A DNA stretch of 8,776 nt from an uncultured Gammaproteobacteria bacterium. Its GTDB lineage: Bacteria; Pseudomonadota; Gammaproteobacteria; CAIUAS01. Both the position numbers and the translations under genes were made by a program. Within the stretch, counting starts at the first letter, position 1. Each line of letters begins with the position of its first letter. The notes under the pieces were generated by a model. The model saw nothing but the letters and a program-made list of their open reading frames with translations, did no database searches and was not told where the DNA came from. The stretch lies in the NCBI GenBank assembly GCA_903897205.1, contig CAIUAS010000347.1, positions 1 through 8,776 on the forward strand, given 5' to 3'. Of this stretch, positions 6,475 to 8,776 are shown one piece after another.

Positions 6475-7185
6475 ATGTCATTACATGACGCATTAAAAAA
6501 AGAATTGACCCAGGCCATTGATCAATTTGAAAAAGAGGAAAAAATGCTGACCGATAAGACCGCCTTATTACTAGGAGGAGTAAGAGACTATATTGAAAAC
6601 TCGCTATCGGCCATGGAATTAATCGATTATGTCGAGTCAACCTTAAGAAAAATGCCCTATAAATTTTTTGGTTTTTTGCCAGGGGTCAATGATATTCGTC
6701 GCACAATTGAAAAACTATTTCAAAAGCCAGAATACGAATTAAAGAAGTTGCTAGTCGAAGAAAATATCATCATGCGCAATGAAAATTTTGTGCTTAAAAA
6801 ACAACTAAAATCGTTCCAAACCTCGGCAAATCAAGGCAATTCTGAAAGTTCAGACGAGTGGAAAAAAATGATGGTTGAAAAACTAGCGGGTTTAGAAAAA
6901 CAAGTTAATGTTCTAGGAGAAAAAAATAAAAGTATGGAAACAGAAAACAAATTGTTACAGCAGCAGCTGGATAGCGCGCAAACTGAAAATGGCCAGTTAA
7001 AAGAAGACTTAGAACAATCCAAGCAAAAAGAAGCGGAAGTGAGTAAATACTATGAAGTCGTACTCGATGAAAATAGTCAATTGCGCTTAGAGATTGAAAC
7101 TTTAAAACGCCAATTGGAATTAATTAATCCCATCGGTATTAATAACGATAAAAAAGCAGGTTTTTTAGGTTTTTATAAATCGTAA
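6475..7185 (+). CDS. Coiled-coil protein of unknown function (236 aa)
   Basis: The ATG at 6475 has AGAGGG at 6464-6469, 5 nt upstream, and lies 13 nt after the stop of the 842-aa gene. The frame is open further upstream, but that part overlaps the previous gene and lacks a ribosome-binding site. Residues 1-60 are a helical N-terminal region, 61-70 a short aromatic patch (PYKFFGFLPG), and about 86-113 and 126-217 are strong coiled coil with heptad Leu/Asn spacing, divided by a Ser/Gln-rich linker at 114-127. The last residues are DKKAGFLGFYKS. No signal peptide or membrane span. The family is not recognised. Coiled-coil length suggests self-assembly or binding to a partner, perhaps the co-transcribed 842-aa protein (inference). 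Confidence 0.87.
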   Translation: MSLHDALKKELTQAIDQFEKEEKMLTDKTALLLGGVRDYIENSLSAMELIDYVESTLRKMPYKFFGFLPGVNDIRRTIEKLFQKPEYELKKLLVEENIIMRNENFVLKKQLKSFQTSANQGNSESSDEWKKMMVEKLAGLEKQVNVLGEKNKSMETENKLLQQQLDSAQTENGQLKEDLEQSKQKEAEVSKYYEVVLDENSQLRLEIETLKRQLELINPIGINNDKKAGFLGFYKS

Positions 7186-7234
7186 GCCAGCCGAGTTTAG
7201 GGAAGCAAAAAAGATGAATGAAAAGGCGTGAAGA

Positions 7235-7264
7235 GGTCAATCCAAGCTACTACTTGAATTGACC
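7235..7264. repeat. Hairpin: 12-bp stem with one mismatch, 6-nt loop
   Basis: GGTCAATCCAAG at 7235-7246 pairs with CTTGAATTGACC at 7253-7264 except at one position, with the loop CTACTA. It lies 49 nt after the coiled-coil gene. It could end that transcript, but there is no T-run after it on the plus strand, so it is not a classic intrinsic terminator. A regulator-binding palindrome or an mRNA-stabilising hairpin is equally possible. Confidence 0.55.
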
Positions 7265-7318
7265 CATGAGGCACTAAAGATGATCGTCGAAAGATAACCT
7301 CAGCATTATCTTAACATA

Positions 7319-7969
7319 GTGCTCGTGCTACGTACTAGTCAGTTCATCTTATGCAAAGCACTTAATCAGTTATTTGATGAGATAAATGTGATATTAATCA
7401 GTTTCATATATGAACGTTTAGAAAAGCGCCTGGATCACTTTTGGGAACCTTATTATGCCGTTGCAAATCATTGGCCGGACAATAATCCACTCACTGAAGA
7501 AGTTAATCAAATACGTGTTGCTTGGCGACAAGCGTACCATTTGCAAAAACAGTTTGTCCAAAAAACAGAATCAACAGTGGGCTGGCTCAAATCATGCATA
7601 CCTTATACAACCGAATTTAGTTTGCGAGTGCAACTTTCGGAAACGCTGCAAACAGCAAATGCATTATTAGCCAATGCACAGCAAGCGACATTTGTTTTGC
7701 AGCGGTATTTACCGACCAAAATTAATACTAAAATAATGAATGCGCCTGCTCATGTAAAAACCGATCAGCCAACCCGCAAGGTGGATGAAGAAAAATATAT
7801 AAGGTTGTCTAGCACGGTAAATACTTTCTTTTTCACATCTAAGAAAGGGCCTAAAAAAGCGCCGCCCGAAGAATTTTATTATTTTAATAACAAATTAAGC
7901 CAAATGAATTTGTCCGAAAAAGCCATAAGCCGTGAAGTAAACCTAAAAAGAAGAACGATGATTTATTGA
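7319..7969 (+). CDS. Hypothetical protein, up to 216 aa, possibly a degraded gene
   Basis: No family recognised. An in-frame TAA at 7295-7297 limits the start to GTG codons at 7319, 7325 or 7388, none with a good ribosome-binding site (a weak GAG lies about 6 nt before 7388). There is no in-frame ATG until late in the gene, so the true 5' end may have been lost. The protein looks helical and soluble: an N-terminal hydrophobic stretch (INVILISFIYERLEKRL), a Gln/Ala-rich middle (LQTANALLANAQQATFVL) and a Lys-rich polar tail ending RRTMIY. Coding bias is weak but the frame is long. The stop lies 44 nt before the GerE-type gene. It may be a decayed or lineage-specific accessory gene. Confidence 0.55.
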   Translation: MLVLRTSQFILCKALNQLFDEINVILISFIYERLEKRLDHFWEPYYAVANHWPDNNPLTEEVNQIRVAWRQAYHLQKQFVQKTESTVGWLKSCIPYTTEFSLRVQLSETLQTANALLANAQQATFVLQRYLPTKINTKIMNAPAHVKTDQPTRKVDEEKYIRLSSTVNTFFFTSKKGPKKAPPEEFYYFNNKLSQMNLSEKAISREVNLKRRTMIY

Positions 7970-8013
7970 TAAATTCTATTTTAGTTTTAGGGACAAAATC
8001 CACGGAGAAACGG

Positions 8014-8382
8014 ATGAAAGAAAATGAAAAAGTATTGCAATGTTTGCTCAAAAGGCTGAATAATTTTGATAAACAAGATTCTACTGATAATAGTCGGAAT
8101 ATCTTTGTGCAAACGATGGCTTATGTCTCAGGGCTAAAGATAAATTGTGATAAAGACAGTGATATTACTTTTCGTGAAGCGTTATGTTTAGCTTTGCTTG
8201 TGATGGGAAATAGTACCCATCATTGTGCAGAGTTACTGGGAATTTCCTATCACACTGTTCAGCAACATGAAAAAAATGCGCGAAGAAAACTTAATGTAAA
8301 AAGTCGCGCAACCGCGTTTTATAAAGCCTGCTTTAAAAATTACCTAACATTTATTGATCATAATAAAAATACCGAAATTTAG
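8014..8382 (+). CDS. Stand-alone LuxR/GerE-type helix-turn-helix protein (122 aa)
   Basis: Residues about 50-107 form a GerE-type four-helix DNA-binding domain: 'DITFREALCLALLVMGNSTHH' (two adjoining parts) with the conserved Glu 55, then 'CAELLGISYHTVQQHEKNA' as the helix-turn-helix and 'RRKLNVKSRATAF' closing it, as in LuxR, NarL and GerE proteins. The N-terminal 49 residues are not a receiver or autoinducer domain; no sensor is visible. Small stand-alone GerE proteins are known in gammaproteobacteria, and they act as transcription factors. I chose ATG 8014 because GGAG at 8004-8007 sits 6 nt upstream; the frame is open back to a TTG at 7966 that overlaps the previous stop and has no such site. 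A hairpin covers the stop codon. Target genes are unknown. Confidence 0.82.
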   Translation: MKENEKVLQCLLKRLNNFDKQDSTDNSRNIFVQTMAYVSGLKINCDKDSDITFREALCLALLVMGNSTHHCAELLGISYHTVQQHEKNARRKLNVKSRATAFYKACFKNYLTFIDHNKNTEI

Positions 8383-8412
8383 GTACGAAAAACGGCGTTT
8401 TTCATACCTAAA
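8378..8412. terminator. Strong hairpin overlapping the stop codon of the GerE-type gene (possible terminator)
   Basis: The arm at 8378-8393 (TTTAGGTACGAAAAAC) pairs with 8397-8412 (GTTTTTCATACCTAAA) at 15 of 16 positions around a GGC loop. The left arm includes the last bases of the TAG stop. No U-tract follows on either strand, so it is not a textbook terminator; it may instead protect the mRNA 3' end or be a protein-binding palindrome. It separates this gene from the next one. Confidence 0.5.
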
Positions 8413-8479
8413 AAAGGGTATTGCGCAAAATAAAAATAACTATACACTTCAAATAAATTTCATTCATAAGGAATTTAAA

Positions 8480-8776
8480 GTGAAAGATTCAGCTCATGAA
8501 TATTTTCTTATTTGCCTTGATCTGCCTAGTGCCATTCACCAGTGGTTATCAACAAGGATAGAAAAAAGTGGCCGTTCAATTGAAGACGAAATTATTGCAA
8601 TACTTGTTATGTTTAATAGAAAAAAGATTGAAGATCCGATTACCGCCACTATTAATGTAATTAACCATCTCATGGATATGAGTAAGAAAAAGAGCGGTCG
8701 CTTAAATAAAAATAAAATTAATAATATGGCCAATAAAAAAATAGTAAAACCACTTAGTGAAAAATCTTCACAAGAA
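8480..8776 (+). CDS. Arc-like ribbon-helix-helix protein, 3' end outside the window
   Basis: A GTG start at 8480 is preceded by AAGGA at 8468-8472, 7 nt upstream. The frame is open for 99 codons to the window edge, so the gene is partial. The N-terminal 45 residues fit an Arc/MetJ ribbon-helix-helix fold: a short strand 'YFLICLDLP', helix 'SAIHQWLSTRIEKSG' and the telltale 'GRSIEDEIIAILVMF', close to the Arc pattern GRSxxxEIxxxx. The region after it is Lys/Asn-rich. Such proteins bind DNA as dimers; many are antitoxins or plasmid/phage regulators, so a toxin partner may follow outside the window. The usual stand-alone members are about 50 to 90 residues, so this one carries an extra tail. Confidence 0.72.
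   Translation, partial: MKDSAHEYFLICLDLPSAIHQWLSTRIEKSGRSIEDEIIAILVMFNRKKIEDPITATINVINHLMDMSKKKSGRLNKNKINNMANKKIVKPLSEKSSQE

Noticed and set aside
6215..7022. Minus-strand ORFs antisense to the 842-aa and coiled-coil genes
   Set aside because: They are the complement of well-supported coding frames, with Cys/Ser/Phe-rich composition typical of antisense shadows.
7455..7670. 71-aa plus-strand ORF in another frame of the 7319-7969 gene
   Set aside because: It is shorter than the overlapping frame, has no ribosome-binding site and its composition is not protein-like.
8536..8733. Minus-strand 65-aa hydrophobic ORF
   Set aside because: It is antisense to the ribbon-helix-helix gene; its hydrophobicity comes from the complement of Lys/Asn codons.
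1..8776. Complete quorum-sensing system
   Set aside because: No LuxI-type or other signal synthase is visible, the LuxR-like protein lacks a DNA-binding domain, and the GerE protein lacks a sensor.
1..8776. CRISPR array, tRNA or rRNA genes
   Set aside because: No regularly spaced repeats, cloverleaf-like sequence or conserved rRNA stretch was seen on reading.

Overview
The window is AT-rich bacterial DNA. The gene families suggest a host-associated gammaproteobacterium of the Legionella/Coxiella/Rickettsiella type: an MHS-type transporter, small LuxR-type proteins, a Legionella-like S24-type phage-repressor homologue, an IS256-family remnant and large helical proteins of unknown family. This is an inference from remembered family resemblance. 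No rRNA, tRNA or marker gene confirms it.

Layout. (1) 1-400: the right end of a dead IS256-family insertion sequence, whose transposase carries an internal in-frame deletion. (2) 401-820: a non-coding stretch with a possible extended -10 promoter and several short palindromes and repeats. It leads into (3) 821-1492, a helix-turn-helix regulator with an S24/LexA-like C-terminal domain that seems to lack the self-cleavage residues. (4) 3666-1507 on the minus strand: a tight three-gene operon with gaps of 7 and 2 nt. Its order is a carboxymuconolactone-decarboxylase-like protein, an MHS/MFS transporter, then a protein resembling the ligand-binding half of LuxR regulators but without a DNA-binding domain. 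(5) 3667-3828: a divergent promoter region with a symmetric inverted repeat. (6) 3829-7185 on the plus strand: a 43-aa ORF, an 842-aa protein of unknown family that overlaps it, and a 236-aa coiled-coil protein 13 nt further on. (7) 7186-8013: a hairpin and an orphan ORF with no convincing start. (8) 8014-8382: a stand-alone LuxR/GerE-type helix-turn-helix protein ending in a strong hairpin. (9) 8480 to the window end: the start of a gene with an Arc-like ribbon-helix-helix domain.

How the parts may work together. The minus-strand operon looks like an uptake-plus-metabolism module with its own small-molecule sensor protein. The plus-strand 842-aa/coiled-coil pair looks co-expressed and may be lineage-specific accessory proteins; whether they are secreted effectors is speculation. 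Four different putative regulators (S24-like, LuxR-sensor-like, GerE-type and ribbon-helix-helix) sit beside an insertion-sequence scar and unrecognised genes. That fits an accessory or recently rearranged region. I see no clear new defence or mobile system. The least explained parts are the 842-aa/coiled-coil pair with its short upstream ORF, and the LuxR-like sensor lacking a DNA-binding domain.
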